Shown: positions 1-13,680 of the stretch, one piece after another
How positions within the stretch are numbered: position 1 is the stretch's first letter
How the letters are laid out: every line of letters begins with the position of its first letter
Assembly: GCF_016859285.1 (NCBI RefSeq)
Contig: NC_053415.1
Location: forward strand, 15,455,501-15,519,500
DNA from: Xiphias gladius
Lineage: Eukaryota; Chordata; Actinopteri; Istiophoriformes; Xiphiidae
Reading direction: 5' to 3'
DNA: 64,000 bases
The notes under the pieces: model-generated
What the model saw: only the letters and a program-made list of their open reading frames with translations
Database searches by the model: none
Told to the model about the DNA's origin: nothing
Program-made: the position numbers and the translations under genes

Positions 1-428
1 ACAAGACAATGGTACCTGGCATGGATAAAGTACAAAAATTACTTAAACAGAGGTAAAACATTCTTCTAGAAGGCACCTATTTACATATATACTGTATAAC
101 TTTCAGATTATCTGACTATGATAACTTAAATTAACTTAAATATAAAAGGATGGCTTGAAGAGTTCTTTGTCAAATCCGTTTTGATATTATTCATTGTGCT
201 GGCATTTTTATATTCAAACTAAATACGCGTCCATCATCACTAACTATAAATACAATGGGCACTATCCAAAAATCTGTTAACATAAATGTATGTTATACAC
301 ATTTTAAATTAGCACATAAAAAGAAAAAGAAAGGAAACACTGGAAATTTAAAAGAATTCCTAAATATTGCAAATAAAGTTGCAATAAAGGGTAATGAAAA
401 CAGATTTTTGTTTAAATAAAGAGCTTAC

Positions 429-3400
429 GAGAAAAGGTGCACAGCATCTGCGTGGTGCTTGATGCTCTGCTGCCGATACTTGGAGAAATCTCGCAGCAAT
501 TCCAGTGGCCTCACGCTGATGGGGATCTGATCCTTGTCTGTCCAGATCTCCACAGCAACGAGCACCACACGTGTATGTAGGTGCTCCTTGAAGATCTGCC
601 ATTGAAGCGCACAGTGAATGGGAGGAAAAAAGAAAGACAGAGAGAGAGAGGGAGAAGCAGAGAGAGACAGAAGCAGCGGCACAGGGAGAGGAGAACAACA
701 CCGGGTGTGAATTTGAATCTGAACTGTCTGTGGAGGACAGACGAGGGGGCGCAGCACACTGGGAGCCGGGAGGAACAAAAGGAATGTTAATGCACATGAC
801 GAGAACGCAGAGCGAACACCAGCGCTAAAGAACTAAAAATAAGACAAGAATCGGTCCGACTCATTACATGAGACTGATGGAAAGGTATTTGGTCGTAAAC
901 CAAACAACTGGACAAAGCCAAATGTTGACCTGTTTGTAGCGCTAGAAGTAAAGCCAGTCATTAGGATTAATGCTTTGTGGGACATGAACGTCTGCACCAA
1001 AATTTCTGTAGATGTAGAGATATTTTACAGGATAAGTGAAAACTTTGACCTGCTGATTGCGCTAGAGAAAAAGTCAGGGAATCACTAAGATTCATCATCT
1101 GGGATATCTACACCAAATTTCATGGCAATCGATCCAATAGTTCTGGAGAAATTTACGAAAAATTTGCAATATTTCAGCCTGGACTGAAGCGGTGAGCCAA
1201 GTGACTGATATTGCCATTCCTAGAGCCATGCAGCTAGTGCGGCTGAGAAAAAAAGACTACTAATTATGTACATTCTGAAATTGATCTCTATTAAAGATAC
1301 ACTGGACATTTCTCAAAGGGTAATTAAAGAGTTTACTCACAGCATCCACAAGATTCACCACTGACTTAGCAAAATTCCTCATTTGCTGCTTCGTCTTGTG
1401 TCGTTTGTACTGCAGGAACATATAACAAGAACAAAAGAGAAGATGATTAAGCGATAAACTAATGACACGTTGTTCCAAACACAAAACAGCAGGGCACATT
1501 CAGTGACACTGCTCCCTGCTGTGGGAAAAAAAGCAGAATAGGTCTAAAATGTTAATATATAAATATATATATATAAACAACACACATATATGATGAACTA
1601 GCAGTTATACAGTAGGAAAAGATAAAAGTCAAATGAGAAAACATACCATATTGTGGTCACTGACAATCATGATCTCTAAATATTTCATTTCCTCAAATAC
1701 ACTGCGAGGCATCTGGAAATCAAAACCAGAAACAATCAGCAATGACCAGAACGTTCCAGGCATATATTTTTTAGTCTTAGTGTCACCACAAGTTTGACGA
1801 TGTGCAATACTGTAAAGTTTTTTTTTGTAAACTCACTGTAATCAAGGGTGGGAAAACTAAAGTTTGTTGCTTTACTTAAGAGAGAGGTGAGATCAGAGAC
1901 TTACAGCTCGCTTTTTCCTGCGCTTCAGCCAGGACAAGTCATCCAGCTCTGAGAAGAGCTGCTCTTCCTCCACTGCGAACACACACAAGGAAACACTGAC
2001 ACTTAAACATACATATTAAGTATTTACAACTCGGTATGGTTGTTTGATGAATTCAAGCCCACAGTGAAGTGTTTTTGCTGTGATTTTTTTTTTTTTTTTT
2101 AACCAGAAATTCGAAAATTGTTTCCCTGAAGTTCCCATGGAGTACTGTGTTAAATCAAGTGTGTTAGATTAGAGTAGAGATGAAGTGGGAGCAACACAAC
2201 ATCTCATGCTTTAACAACATCAATTTCTAACACCATTAATTTCATTTTAGTTAATTCCTCAGGTGTTTTTACTTTCAGACGAAAAACAAAATAAAAAAAA
2301 CAGCACACATATTATAAGATGTTGGGTTGTAACACCCATTAAAATAGTGTGTTCTTGACCAATCCAAAGAATCCCCATGTACTTGCATGTTGTGTGGTGA
2401 ACATACATAACTGGAAGGTAATGACAGGATAAAGCTGAGGGTGGCGACGGTCGGAGGTGGAGGACTGATGGAGGAGGTTATATAAGTTGACGGAAGACAG
2501 TGAGGGAAACCCTTACCCTGTTCCTCTGAATCATTGTTCGAGTGAAGGGAGGCTGCTCTTCTTAGTTTGTGAGGCCTTGCAGCTGTATCCTGCAGGGGTG
2601 AGGCAAACAAGTGTTAAAAGACTGAAGACGAGCCGGGACAAATTTCCTTGGTAGATATAAGTCTGGACCAAAGTCGTTGACCAACAGACTGACACTACCA
2701 TCCCTTGAGCCAGACCGCCAGCATGGCTAAAAGTGAAATTTTGTTTTACACATGTCAAGAGTATGGTCTCGTGTAATGCATATCAATTCAATTCAATTGG
2801 GATTTTGCATACATATGCTATATCCTGATGCATACGGACACATACAATATCCCTAGAAATATCCTGAAATTGATATAAATTATATTGCCTAGCCCAAATA
2901 CTAATGCTATTAACAAACAACACTTTAAAAAACAATGAGAAACGCAAAGCTTACATAACCACTTCTATAAGATAGCTTAACAAACTGGAATTGACAAGAT
3001 TAGTTTACAGAGGTTAAAATTGCTTAAATGTACAGAATGTACAGTGGCATATTATATCAAAAAAATCAAAAAATTAAAACAAAGTCCAAACAGATAACAC
3101 TAGAACATCAGCTCATGTTTTTAACTACATGATGGCCAGACATGCTTCATTATCACATATGACTCAGCTCCTTCCTTTAAAAACAGGAATGTCCTTGGCA
3201 TGCCTAGGATATCCTCAGCTAAAAATTTAAAAAGCAGAAATGGCAGGGGAGCGTTGTGCGTATGTGATGGAGGTGACACTACATGAGCAGCGGTGGAAAA
3301 TCCTTTGTGTGATACATATTTTGGTTGTAGGCAAAGGGAATAACTTACGATTGAATGAGTCTGTTGTAAGGGCTCAATTAGATACACATAGACTCCATCG

Positions 3401-4252
3401 TCAAACATCCCGCTGCCGGGAAAAGAGAGGAGAAAAATGCAGAGAAGCCATTCAATACTGAGTCAATAGGAGCTGAGGAGCAGAGGTGAGTGTATCCAGA
3501 GATATTCTGAACACTGCGAGGATTACACACAACTCTGCTGTTCACTTACTGCAGCCCGTTGCAGGTAGATAAGGCCACGTGGGAGTTATCATTCCCTCTC
3601 ACCTGGCCGTGGTAGTAACAGTGCTCACCGCCCTGAGGGAAGAAGACACAGGGCTAATGAAGCATCACAGCAAACTATGGCCATAAATAAAACAGCAACT
3701 GGCAACACAACACACAAAACTGCGTATAGCGTCCATTACATGGTGAATGTGTCAGTTTTCTACTTAATAATCTTGCGCTTGAATTTTCTAGCATTTCCAA
3801 GGATGTAACAGCTTGTCTCAGAGATGTCGGTGTGGCGTATATGCAGCTCATTTCTACAGGGGGCTCAGACTATGCTTTTCAGATGTGTGTTTTAAGAAAA
3901 GAGTACATTGCAAGGTGGGTCCTGGCACTATCTGTGACTCAGCTGTCAGGCCCAGGGTTAGCAGAGGACATCCTCCCCCTCTCTCTTTCTCTCCCTCTCT
4001 CTCACTTCATCCATCCCACGCTGCGCTGTTACTGCAGAGTGCTTTCTTTCCCTCGTCACATGACCGGAGCTTCAGCAGGAGGCTGCAGGGGAGCAAAACC
4101 CTGCTGATTCAGCTACAGTATGCCCAGCCCAGCCCTCTGCCTGAATCAGCAGCAGCAACAGCAAGAGGAACCAGCTCTCATTCCCACACTGTTTTCTTCT
4201 CTCCCTCTCTCTATGCCCTCTTTCCTTCTGTTCTTTAAAAAACCATGTACTT

Positions 4253-4304
<52 letters not shown>

Positions 4305-5859
4305 GACACTCTTTTCCTTAGTCTGCGAAGAAGATTTCCAAAATGTAACTGCAGTTTTTTGGATGGTTGATTTGTAGAAGGGGTTGAAAAAAGAAGATAA
4401 CACGCAAACTGATTTACAGAAACCAACACTCATATCTGTTCCTGTATTATTTTCAAAGCGTATTTCCTAAAGTTGTGTCTTTCGCTTTGCCGACACTGCG
4501 CATGACTGTACTAAACAAAAACAGTAGGACACTTTGTTCCAGCTAAAGGAAACAAAGAGCCAGACTCTGCCAAAATAAGAAAGAAGGTTTTGGTCAAAAC
4601 TACAGAAGACATTACCTTTGAAACAACAGGTTTGCCCCCCTCATAGTGGATCTCAACATAATCTGAAGACAGCAAGTCACTGAAAAACACAGAGATTGCA
4701 CTAGTTAGCGCAGAAGGATGTGATGCAGTGACAATAAAAACATACCAGACTCTGTCCGTCTTTGCTTTCTCTGACTCACATATTGCGGTTTTAAAAAAGT
4801 GGTGAGTGCTGCTTTCGTTGACGTTTAAACAAGAACACTCATCACCACAGTGCCTGTATTAGCCTGCACAAACATGGCAAGAACCATGGCATCTCAGAAG
4901 TGCAACACAGATGTTAAACTTTGCCTGCCCGCAGGGAAAAAATTATGATGCATTTACGTCTGATATTAATCAATTATCACTGCAAGAGGCGGCAAAAACA
5001 AAACTGCATTAGGTAAACTGAAAAATCTTTCAAAAACAATTGAACAAATTCTGTCATGAATAAGATGCAAAATTAAAAATTAAACAACAAATAATCACTA
5101 ATTTTGCAAGGTAGCCTTTAAGTTACTGAAGTGAAGGAAAATGTAAAACAATCTGAAACTACATTTACATGACTGGTTCTTCCTCAAACTTCCCAAACTT
5201 TGTTCACTGGTTGTGAAACAGGAACAGAAACAAGTAACTATGTCTCAAAAGCAGCCTGATGTGATAAATTATTGTGAGGCCTCAGCTTCACCTTGAACAG
5301 TTCCCGCTGTCTGAGTCAGCGTCCCTCACCTTTACATGCACTCAATCTGTTAACCGGCAGCAGATTTCAAGAGGCTGCGATTTCTGCCACAATGGCGCTT
5401 TTTTTTCCTGAGTAACCTTGCGAATCAAAAACATCCTTTTCTCGGTCTGGATGCAGGGGGGTTGCAGCAGAAACAAGGATATTAAAAAGAAATGGTGTGA
5501 TGAATCTGTGTTGTGACACCAGCAATGTGACATTTTTGAGTGATGCTCAGCAGCATGTGAGCAGGAAGTGCACCATTAGGAGAGGAGAGTTGAGGCATGA
5601 GCGGTGTGTGAGAGAGATTCCTGACTGAGGGGGCTATTTTTAGCTTGACAGATGAGGCAAGGAGAGCAGAGTGGGCCACGCCAGAGTGTACTGGTGTGCG
5701 CAAAGCATGGAGGGGTAAAGCACTGGAATTTGCGTGTCCTGAGGTGTGTGCTTAAATGTCTGCGTGAGATCTGTGAATCTGTGTGTGGAGACCATGAGAG
5801 GGGAGTCCTGCCCCTACATCTCTCAGCCCATGGGAGACCAAGTGCCACAATGCAGCAGT

Positions 5860-5919
<60 letters not shown>

Positions 5920-6243
5920 GGGAAGCGAGACAGAGGCCAGGCAGAGAGGGAGGACCAGAAAGCTGCAGGAGGGTTTTTACATCTGGCGCCAGATCAAATG
6001 CAGCTCTGAATCCTGTAGCGACACACGGCACTGTCATGTCGCGCTGTTTTAACCTCTAACACACAGAAATGATCTGCTCTGAGTCTGACTAAATGAAGAC
6101 GCTCTACGGAAGGGTCAGCAGCACTAAAGATATTCACACTGAAAAAGATCTGAGGTCCATTACAGGGAGGTTACTGATCCCATTAATGGTAAACTACATA
6201 AAAAGGATCTGTTTTAAATCCATGTAGGTTTTATATTAAATAA

Positions 6244-6308
<65 letters not shown>

Positions 6309-9258
6309 TTTCAGTTGGAAAAACTACTTCCTTGGTTTTCAATCTCAGATACAGTAAAAGGTGAGGTGATAAAGTACTATCCATTGGCAGGTTGCAGACC
6401 TATCTATATTTAGATCAGTACTGTCGCAGCTACAACACCAAGCAGATTTCAAACCCCTGTTCTCACACAAAAAAAGGCACACACTGAAGTTAGCTCATCT
6501 ATCTCACGGATAACCTACAGTGCAAGTAAACTGCTGTGAATTAAGGTCCCACTTGTCTCCCACTGGCCTTCCCGATACATGAGCATCAACCCCTCACTTC
6601 AGATATGTGGTTTCCAAACAACATAGAACTCATTAATAAATTTAACATTTCTGTAGTCCCTCCTATATTATCTGACCTTGTACATTTTCACAGTAAGACA
6701 AATACTATTTGCTACGGATAACTGCTGAAATCTGCACTTTGACAGCCTCTACGTTGGCACTGAAATGAATCTCAAAATACGACAAAGATGGCAGAGCATC
6801 CATAGTTGCATTTGCAACATCATTTCACTAAATCACTGTGTGTCAGCAGCTAAAAATGCTCTCAACTGACTTGGTAAAGCTTTCCATTTTTTTAAGTTTT
6901 TGCAAGATAAAAGTAAGTTCACAGTAAGCTAGGTTTATGACACTTCCTCTGTGATGGCTCTGGTTTGAAAAGACTTTATTGGTATTGTCCAAAAAGTGGA
7001 GGGCTGCGGACCAAACACTGCATACCAGCACACAGACTGAGTATCCAAGTATTATCATCTAACAGTACTTGGACATGCACAATATAAAGTTAGAATATTT
7101 TTACTACAGAATCCAGCCTTAAATCCCGTTACAGGACCTGAAATCTAATCAGCATTTCTAAGTCCTTATACACATTCACATTAAGCCTCCACATATGTAG
7201 ACCAGCTACTTTGTGAGGGGAGTAAATCAGCATCATTGAGTCCGGAGCCTCATGTCTCTGAGTGGGACGGTGATCACAGACCACAGAATAACTGCCTACT
7301 GTCTACTCATTTTGGTAGAAGCCAGTTAAGCCTCATTTTGCAAAATTATTTTGTAAAAAAAAAGTTTGTCTCTAATTTGGCAGCTGAACTAAGATTGCTC
7401 TTAGTATTTGGAGGATTGTGGAAACCAGCACACTAACCTATTCAATTATAGCTTCCCTGACCACATTTTATTCGACTGACACTGCATTAATGACTAATCT
7501 GACATATAATAGTACATGTAATGTATAAATAACAGTCAGCTGCAGACAGGAATGACAAGTGTTGTCATTTTTGTTTTTGCTAGGATGCATACTGCTTGCT
7601 CAGAGTCACTATCTTGCCTTGATACACCCATTGACGATTCCGGTCATCTTGGTAGCCGAGGCCAGACGTCCTACGTCGCCTCTGCGGGATTAGATTTTTT
7701 CAGAGTCAAACAACTAAATGATTTAATTTTTTTTGTTTGATTAAACTTTAGTAAATCTCACCGTATGCCTGTTTTGCGTAATGTCATCCGCACCATATAG
7801 TCCGCTGGTGTGCATGATTATGTGCACGACAGTACCCGCTCCTGAGTCTTACACTGGTTTTGATCTGCTTGTCATTTCTCCATATTCCAGACAGTTTATG
7901 ATTTCATGAGGTGCAAGTATTACTGGTATCAGACTTTCAGTTCATAACCATGACCACGTTTTTTTTGCCTTAATTCAATATTTATTTTTATTCTATTGTA
8001 GTTTAACTTTTCCTACCTTTCTAGCCTACATTGAGGTTGGTGAAACTAAATGGCCCTGAATTAAAAAAGAAAACCCTACATTTTAGCTTTCCTTTGATGG
8101 TTTGCTGCATTTTTTTGCAGAGTATGTTCTATAATATCTGTAGAGAGCGTGTCAGTGTGGATCTGTTGTAGAATGGACGTTTGGACAGAGTTTACCCAGC
8201 CTCTCTTAACCCCGGGATGATTGCAGATACTGACGTTCTGCAATTTACATCAATCTGCACATTACAAAATTACAACATGACCTTGACAGAAGATACTGTC
8301 GAGAGAGACATACAAATCACCCTCACTGGAAGTTAGACCACAGTCTAACAGTTTGTTGCAATTAATGGCCACAATGGCTGAGTTTTATCTATAAAATCAA
8401 TTGTTTTAGCTTAAATGAATTACTGTAGTTAGATGAGGTATGGAGGACCTACTTGTTCAACATTAGATCCAGGACAAATCTGGAGCCAAATGCCTCTAAC
8501 TGGAAACTGGCCTGGGCGAGGTGGACTGCCTGTTAAGGGAGAAGGAGAGTGGTCACTGCCGGCGGCAGCAGATCGCAAAGTATAAGATCATAAAAAAGAG
8601 CAAAAATCCACCAACATCATCTACAGCAAAGCGAACAAATAACAGATGCGGTGGATAAATGACAGATCGTAATGTACAGTGCGTATACTGGGTGAAAGGA
8701 TCCCTTCAGCATGGTTGCTCTGGGATAATTCCAGTTCTTAGAGACACACATAAAGAATGTCTGTTAATGTGCTGTGTGTGAGTATCTGATGCTGTGTAGC
8801 AAAATGAGATTAAAGACAGGATTAAGGTTTATTACAAGCCATAATATGGATTTACAACTTCGGAGCCTTTATCAAACAGCATGCCAGTAAGTGACTGGAC
8901 ATCCTTGCTACTGATCACAACACTATTTCTAAAAAATAACTTCTCGCTACATCCCCGGAATCACCTGTTCTGGCTTACCTGGCCCTCTGTGGCTTGGTTC
9001 TTGGCCCGGGTGTCCAGGTCATGGTAGGTACTCTCCGAGTCCTCGTTTAGGTAGTAGATCAACCGCGAGGGGTAGGTGATCTCATGCTCTACTGCATGGT
9101 GTGTTGTGTTGTCTGTAGCAGGTGCTGCAGTTGCCTGTTGCTTCAGCAGCGCTGGCACTGCAGCCCTCTCAACCTTGTCCTCTACTCCTTGAGAAACTGC
9201 AAGAAAATTCCCACCACGCAGACATGAAAACCCTGACCGGTCCACCCACACACACCCA

Positions 9259-9316
<58 letters not shown>

Positions 9317-10010
9317 AAAGAGGCAGCTCTCTTCCTTTATTCATGAAACGCATTGATAATACTGAGGCAAGTGGCCATGGCTTCATTGCAGTTCTTCAGG
9401 ACACACTTCAGTAAGATTAGTTACATGGCATTGTACACTGACAACCACATATGGCTGTTAAGGTGACTGAGAATACAGAATATGAATTGCTTCATTTCAT
9501 TGAAATCCACTTTTGATATGCTTATTTGCTTATTGCCAAAGTGAAAAAAAACTCTGCACCAAACAGATAAATGCAGTGTACATTATGCAATACCAATCCA
9601 AACAGCCTCAGACAACAGCAGATAAAATCAAGCACATGAGCAAAAAGCGTCCCAGTGGCCGTTAATTAAAATGTGGTGATCATACATAAAAGAAGAGCAC
9701 TATTTTTTATAAGCTGAACAAAAGATGTTGTAGTCTGTCCTCACGCACCATCACGCTGAAGACGCCACATATTAAATATAATTCCCTATCTTTTTTCGTA
9801 GGGGGAAAAAAAAACGCAATTTCATGCAACTGCAGCACATCGTCAGATATTGTTTTAGCCAATTACGGAAAGTGAAAGGTGCATTTCATGAGATGAAAGT
9901 GTCAGAAAGGCAGCAGGCTATTGCCGATACGTACCGGATGACGCTAGTGATGGATGAAGCCAGGGCGAAAGGATGCTGACGAGCAAAGTGGCCAGAAATA
10001 TCAAATGCAT
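429..10010 (-). CDS. adam23: ADAM23-like disintegrin/metalloprotease, 5' part (11 coding exons, gene continues left of window)
   Basis: Single-pass cell-surface ADAM family member; mammalian ADAM23 is a catalytically inactive neuronal adhesion protein that binds integrins and LGI proteins. Exons on the minus strand, first to last: 9935-10010, 8979-9196, 8453-8529, 4616-4679, 3550-3632, 3349-3412, 2517-2589, 1905-1972, 1647-1712, 1341-1409, 429-595. All have GT/AG borders and phases join into about 341 open codons. Exon 1 encodes a signal peptide ([16 protein letters not shown]...). The prodomain has [27 protein letters not shown] and [10 protein letters not shown] furin-type RKKR lies at about residues 237-240. 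The metalloprotease-like domain begins with [14 protein letters not shown], then [10 protein letters not shown] and WTDKDQI...HADAVHLFS. The part that would hold or lack the HExxH zinc site is outside the window. An in-frame stop precedes the chosen ATG. The WTDKDQI/HADAVHL wording and the cmklr2-ndufs1 neighbours favour ADAM23 over ADAM11 or ADAM22. Confidence 0.93.
850..1250 (-). repeat. Dispersed teleost repeat in adam23 intron
   Basis: GTGGGACATGAACGTCTGCACCAAAATTTC and ATCTACACCAAATTTCATGGCAATCGATCCAATAGTTCTGGAGA, ending GCCATTCCTAGAGCCATGCAGCTAG. Same family as 41950-42480 in the opposite sense, with a smaller fragment at about 2635-2745. Confidence 0.6.
4254..4304. repeat. (TATC)n microsatellite
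   Basis: About 12 uninterrupted units, in an adam23 intron, preceded by a CT-rich low-complexity tract (3970-4215). Confidence 0.97.
5852..5918 (+). repeat. CAG trinucleotide repeat (CTG on the adam23 strand)
   Basis: Sixteen pure CAG units at 5871-5918, preceded by TAG-interrupted units from 5852. Intronic in adam23. Confidence 0.97.
6242..6306. repeat. A-run followed by (AT)n
   Basis: About 19 A then about 22 AT units. Confidence 0.97.
9246..9314. repeat. (CA)n microsatellite
   Basis: CACAC tract with a few CCA interruptions at its start, in adam23 intron 1 just 5' (minus strand) of the exon at 8979-9196. Confidence 0.97.
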
Positions 10011-10042
10011 GATTCATATTTGATAACTGAATAATCTCAATA

Positions 10043-10117
10043 TCAACACATCAACGCAGTGGAAGGCTTGCGGCCCATGTTGGCGGGGAAGGTGCCGTGC
10101 GGCAGGGATTTCTTCAT
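10043..10117 (-). other. Upstream ORF in the adam23 leader (24 codons)
   Basis: The segment 10011-10154 reads as 5' leader: a long pyrimidine tract followed by CAG ends at 10155 on the minus strand, a good acceptor. Within it an ATG at 10117 opens a 24-codon frame ending in TGA at 10043, upstream of and separate from the main start at 10010. A second upstream ATG just before 10010 overlaps the main start out of frame. The reading is direct; translation is inference. Confidence 0.4.
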
Positions 10118-12974
10118 GGATCCAGGAGGCACCGGGCTGCTGCTGCAGTAGCGGCTGACGAGAGGAGAGGTGGAGGAGGAGGAAGGGTGGGGGTTGGTTG
10201 GGGCAGCAGAAAGAAGGCGGTGGCCAGGCAGCTACTGGAAGTCAACCGGCAGACTCCTCCTCGATGAGCACAAAGATGTCCTTCCTCCCCTGCAGGTGAC
10301 TTCAAAGGCATGGCTGTCAGATCACCACAACCTGACACGGACAGGAAACGAGCGACACAGGACTGTACATTAATAATCAATAATTACGCACCAGAAAAAT
10401 GCGAGGCTCGTTTAATCCTCCGACACAAAACACGTTATTATGACAAAGAGGGATACACACAAAAATATATTAACAAAAAACAAAAAGATGATGATGATGA
10501 TGATTATATCTAATACAGTAAGTAAAACATTGGTTTCATCTTTGTAGTAATATATAATAAATATTTGATTAGTCACTGTAGTAAACAATGATAGCATATA
10601 TGGATTTTACTGCAGGTTTTAAATTAATGGTTTTCACTAACTGAAGACAACGTGACATTTTAAAAAAGTTGACTACTTTATACATTGTTGTTGGGTGGTT
10701 TAACCTCTAACAATGTCTAATACTGTAGAACCTATCATGTGTTTTGCATGTAAAATTGATCATCAAAATAACTACTAGCCTACCTACAGCTATCAAAGAA
10801 TATTTCCCTCGAAAACATTGTGAAGCAGAAGTAGAAAACTGCAAAAAACAGAAGTAATTGGGCAAAATATAGTTACTTTAAAAATGTATTTAAGCACTTG
10901 AGTAAATGCACTTACATTTCATTACTGCAGATCTTGGCACAAAATTTCATAGTATATGTTATGATGGAAGAACAGACCACAAGTGGCGTACTCACTGTAG
11001 GTATTAGTCGAATATATTGGTCTGTCCGTGGGTCTTTTTCTCACAGCAGACATTTTGACTCACAGAAGGAGAAAAACAGGTGTTAGGTGACAGTGCGACA
11101 GTGAGGCAGCATGCATAATACCGGGACCCTGAAACTGAAGCGGCTAAATGGAATTCACCCATCATTAATTTTATTATTTATATCTGTGCTGTCTTCCGTG
11201 AAAAAGGCTCATATAGTATATACGGTCAGTTTTGACCTACTGACCCTTATCTTACAGGATGTCTAGTCATCCACCTCAGATATAGTATGAGGGAGTTCTC
11301 TCACAAATCACAGCTACTGTACATAAAAGCAGCACAGATCCTACATATACATTTTTGTGTTCACATTTTATTTATTTGATGCATATGAACTAAAATTTGT
11401 TCCCTGAACATTAATTCTGCATTAAAGGCCCACTCCATCCCAGAGTTTCGCTGTAACAGTAAAGTAAGGTGCTAACCCATCAAAAGTCTTCAATGAATGC
11501 TGCATTTCTACCGGTCCATTGTTCAATGAAGAACTGTAGTAACACAGTGCTCTACATGCTAATTGGCTTTTCCAATTTGAAAATAAAACATTTGTGAGGG
11601 GGAAAATGTAATAGGCATTTCCAACAGCAGACATGTTGCATGTTTGAAATCAGTGTTATTGTTATTAGTTGCACATGTGCATTTGCTGTTATGAAAAATC
11701 ATAGCTGTGAGTCTTATGCAAGTTACTTTGGCACAAGTCAGACAGTCATTACTGGCAGTGTGGAGTGGCTTCAGTAGTGGATAGAGCTAAAAGGAGTGTA
11801 ATCAAAAATGTCAACAATGTACTAGTGTCAGTTTTGAGGTTTTGTTGGTCTTCTATAATAGTAAACTGAATATGAATGGGTTTTGGCCCACTGGTGAGAC
11901 AGAACAGCAGTTTAAAAATGTCTACATGAGCTCTAGGACATGGTGATTTTAAGGATGGTTCATAGAGCAAATGATTGACCGATTAACTAAGAAAATAACT
12001 GGCAGACAAGATCAGCAGTACAAAATGTTAATAATGATAATCATTTGTAGTAGCCCTAATAGTTTCATTCAAAAATTTTATTCAAATTTTAGCGTCCTCA
12101 GCAGCATATCTTCAAGGAAGACTGTGTCACAGGGGAAATGGACTATAATCAGTGCATGGCATGGTTTCTAGGTTTAATTATAAAACTGCGCAGAACACAC
12201 AGATACACACACAACAGAGCTGTTGGAGGATATGACGGCTCCCCCCTCAGGGCTGAATGATCCACAGAGGGATGAGATGGTCACTTTGGGTTGCTGGAGA
12301 TCGACACAACTGAGACACGGCTGTCTGGCTAGCTGATGAAACAAAAAGGGATGAGTAAGCAGCAGTGTCCACATGAACAGTCTTTGTTCAACCTGCATCG
12401 GTTTGAAAAAAGAGCCTTTGCTGTCATTAAATTTTGGTTAATTTAATGTGATCTAATCTACAAAGGCAAGCTCATTAAAGTTGAGAGATTTAAACATCAA
12501 CAATTGACTTTGAGCAGTAGTAATTTTCTGCTACACCAACTGTATGTCTGATTTTCAATGAAATTTCCTTTTTGTTCAGGATATAAAGGGAGAATTCCAC
12601 AATGAGTTGCGAGGCAGAAAGTTGAAATGTTCAGCCCATAAAGAAGGTAGGGCTATGCCTCCATCTGTGATGCGACAGCAGGTGTTTCGCTTTAGACAGG
12701 TGTTCAGTGGGGTGTGGTCAGAAGAGCAGCGCTTTGAAAATTTCAGCCCATGAGAGCAGTATGGCAGCACTGATGATAGACTGCAGTGCAGACATTTATT
12801 TCTATTTTTCTCTATAATTTGTGACAGCTGTATTTTTCACATGAACAGCTGCAAAACGCACTAACAAACCAGCCCGGTATCCCCAGTAATTACATTCATA
12901 TTGAACATTTTCACAACACGTGCTTTACTACCTATGCCACAGTTCAGTACCAGTGTATTTTTATGCACAATGTC

Positions 12975-13195
12975 TTCAGTGGCTCAAGTTGAGCTTCGTC
13001 AAGTCTGAGTTTGGGCTTGAGAGTTCTGACTTTTTAATTTTTAACAGAAAGCCTGTGTTACAAATGGGGGCATGACTCTGTTAAGATGCTGAAATTTAGC
13101 AGGCAGAGAGGGTGTTATTAAAGAAGATAATAAGTCTCATAATGGGAAGTGTAGGATAAAGCATTTCAGATCTTGACTCATACAATGGACTAAAA
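12975..13195 (+). repeat. Dispersed repeat, copy A of a direct pair
   Basis: Shares with 13395-13680, in order: TTATCAAG/TCGTCAAG, GAGTTCTGACTTTTTAATTTTTAACA, TGTGTTACA, GCAGGCAGAGAG, and CATAATGGGAAGTGTAGGAT. Confidence 0.7.
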
Positions 13196-13394
13196 CTCAA
13201 GATATCTCAGCATCTGTTGCTTCCATTTTGGCCATTCTTCTGTTTATTTATCTGTCTCTAGTGGAAGGTCCATTACCTAATCCCTGGAGTACCCTCTTAA
13301 CCATAACTTAACCATACTCTACTTGCCACGCACAGATATTGTATAAATAAATTATTTGAAGTGGCACTTCATGGATTTGACACATGAAGAAAAG

Positions 13395-13680
13395 TTTACT
13401 TGTCATGAACAGCTGTATAATGTCGTGTGTGGCTCTGGGAGGAGCTTTATCAAGTTTTGAGAGGATAACCCCTGATGGTCATCAGGGGTCATCTCTGCTT
13501 GGACTTGCAGAGTTCCCGTTTTTTAAATTTTAACAAAAAACTTGCATTACATACAAACTGGAGACAGCGAGTTTGAAATAGGAGCGCGTTTGCAGGCAGA
13601 GAGATACTGATGAAAGATGCTCTTAAGCTGCATTATAGGAAGTGTAGGATCTTCATCACTTTTGAAGCTGTTCTTGTACT
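13395..13680 (+). repeat. Dispersed repeat, copy B of a direct pair
   Basis: The longer copy, with GAGAGGATAACCCCTGATGGTCATCAGGGGTCATC, GAGTTCCCGTTTTTTAAATTTTAACA, GCAGGCAGAGAG, GATGAAAGATGCTCTTAAGCTGCATTATAGGAAGTGTAGGAT. Same direction as copy A. Confidence 0.7.

Larger units (their letters stand above)
4680..8452 (-). other. Largest coding-region intron of adam23
   Basis: 3.8 kb with a CAG tract (5852-5918) and a poly(A)/(AT)n tract (6242-6306). No additional exon is recognised. Confidence 0.7.

Noticed and set aside
5576..6037. Open frames encoding poly-Ser (plus) and poly-Cys (minus)
   Set aside because: They are translations of the CAG repeat in an adam23 intron, with no flanking protein similarity or splice signals.
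9122..9386. Frames of repeated Thr-His or Val-Cys
   Set aside because: Translated CA microsatellite; the real exon is 8979-9196 on the minus strand.
10114..10380. Proline-rich minus-strand frame that could have been the adam23 first exon
   Set aside because: No donor in a usable phase. The ATG at 10010 gives a clear signal peptide and a phase-correct donor at 9935, and the proline-rich coding comes from the pyrimidine tract of the acceptor at 10155.
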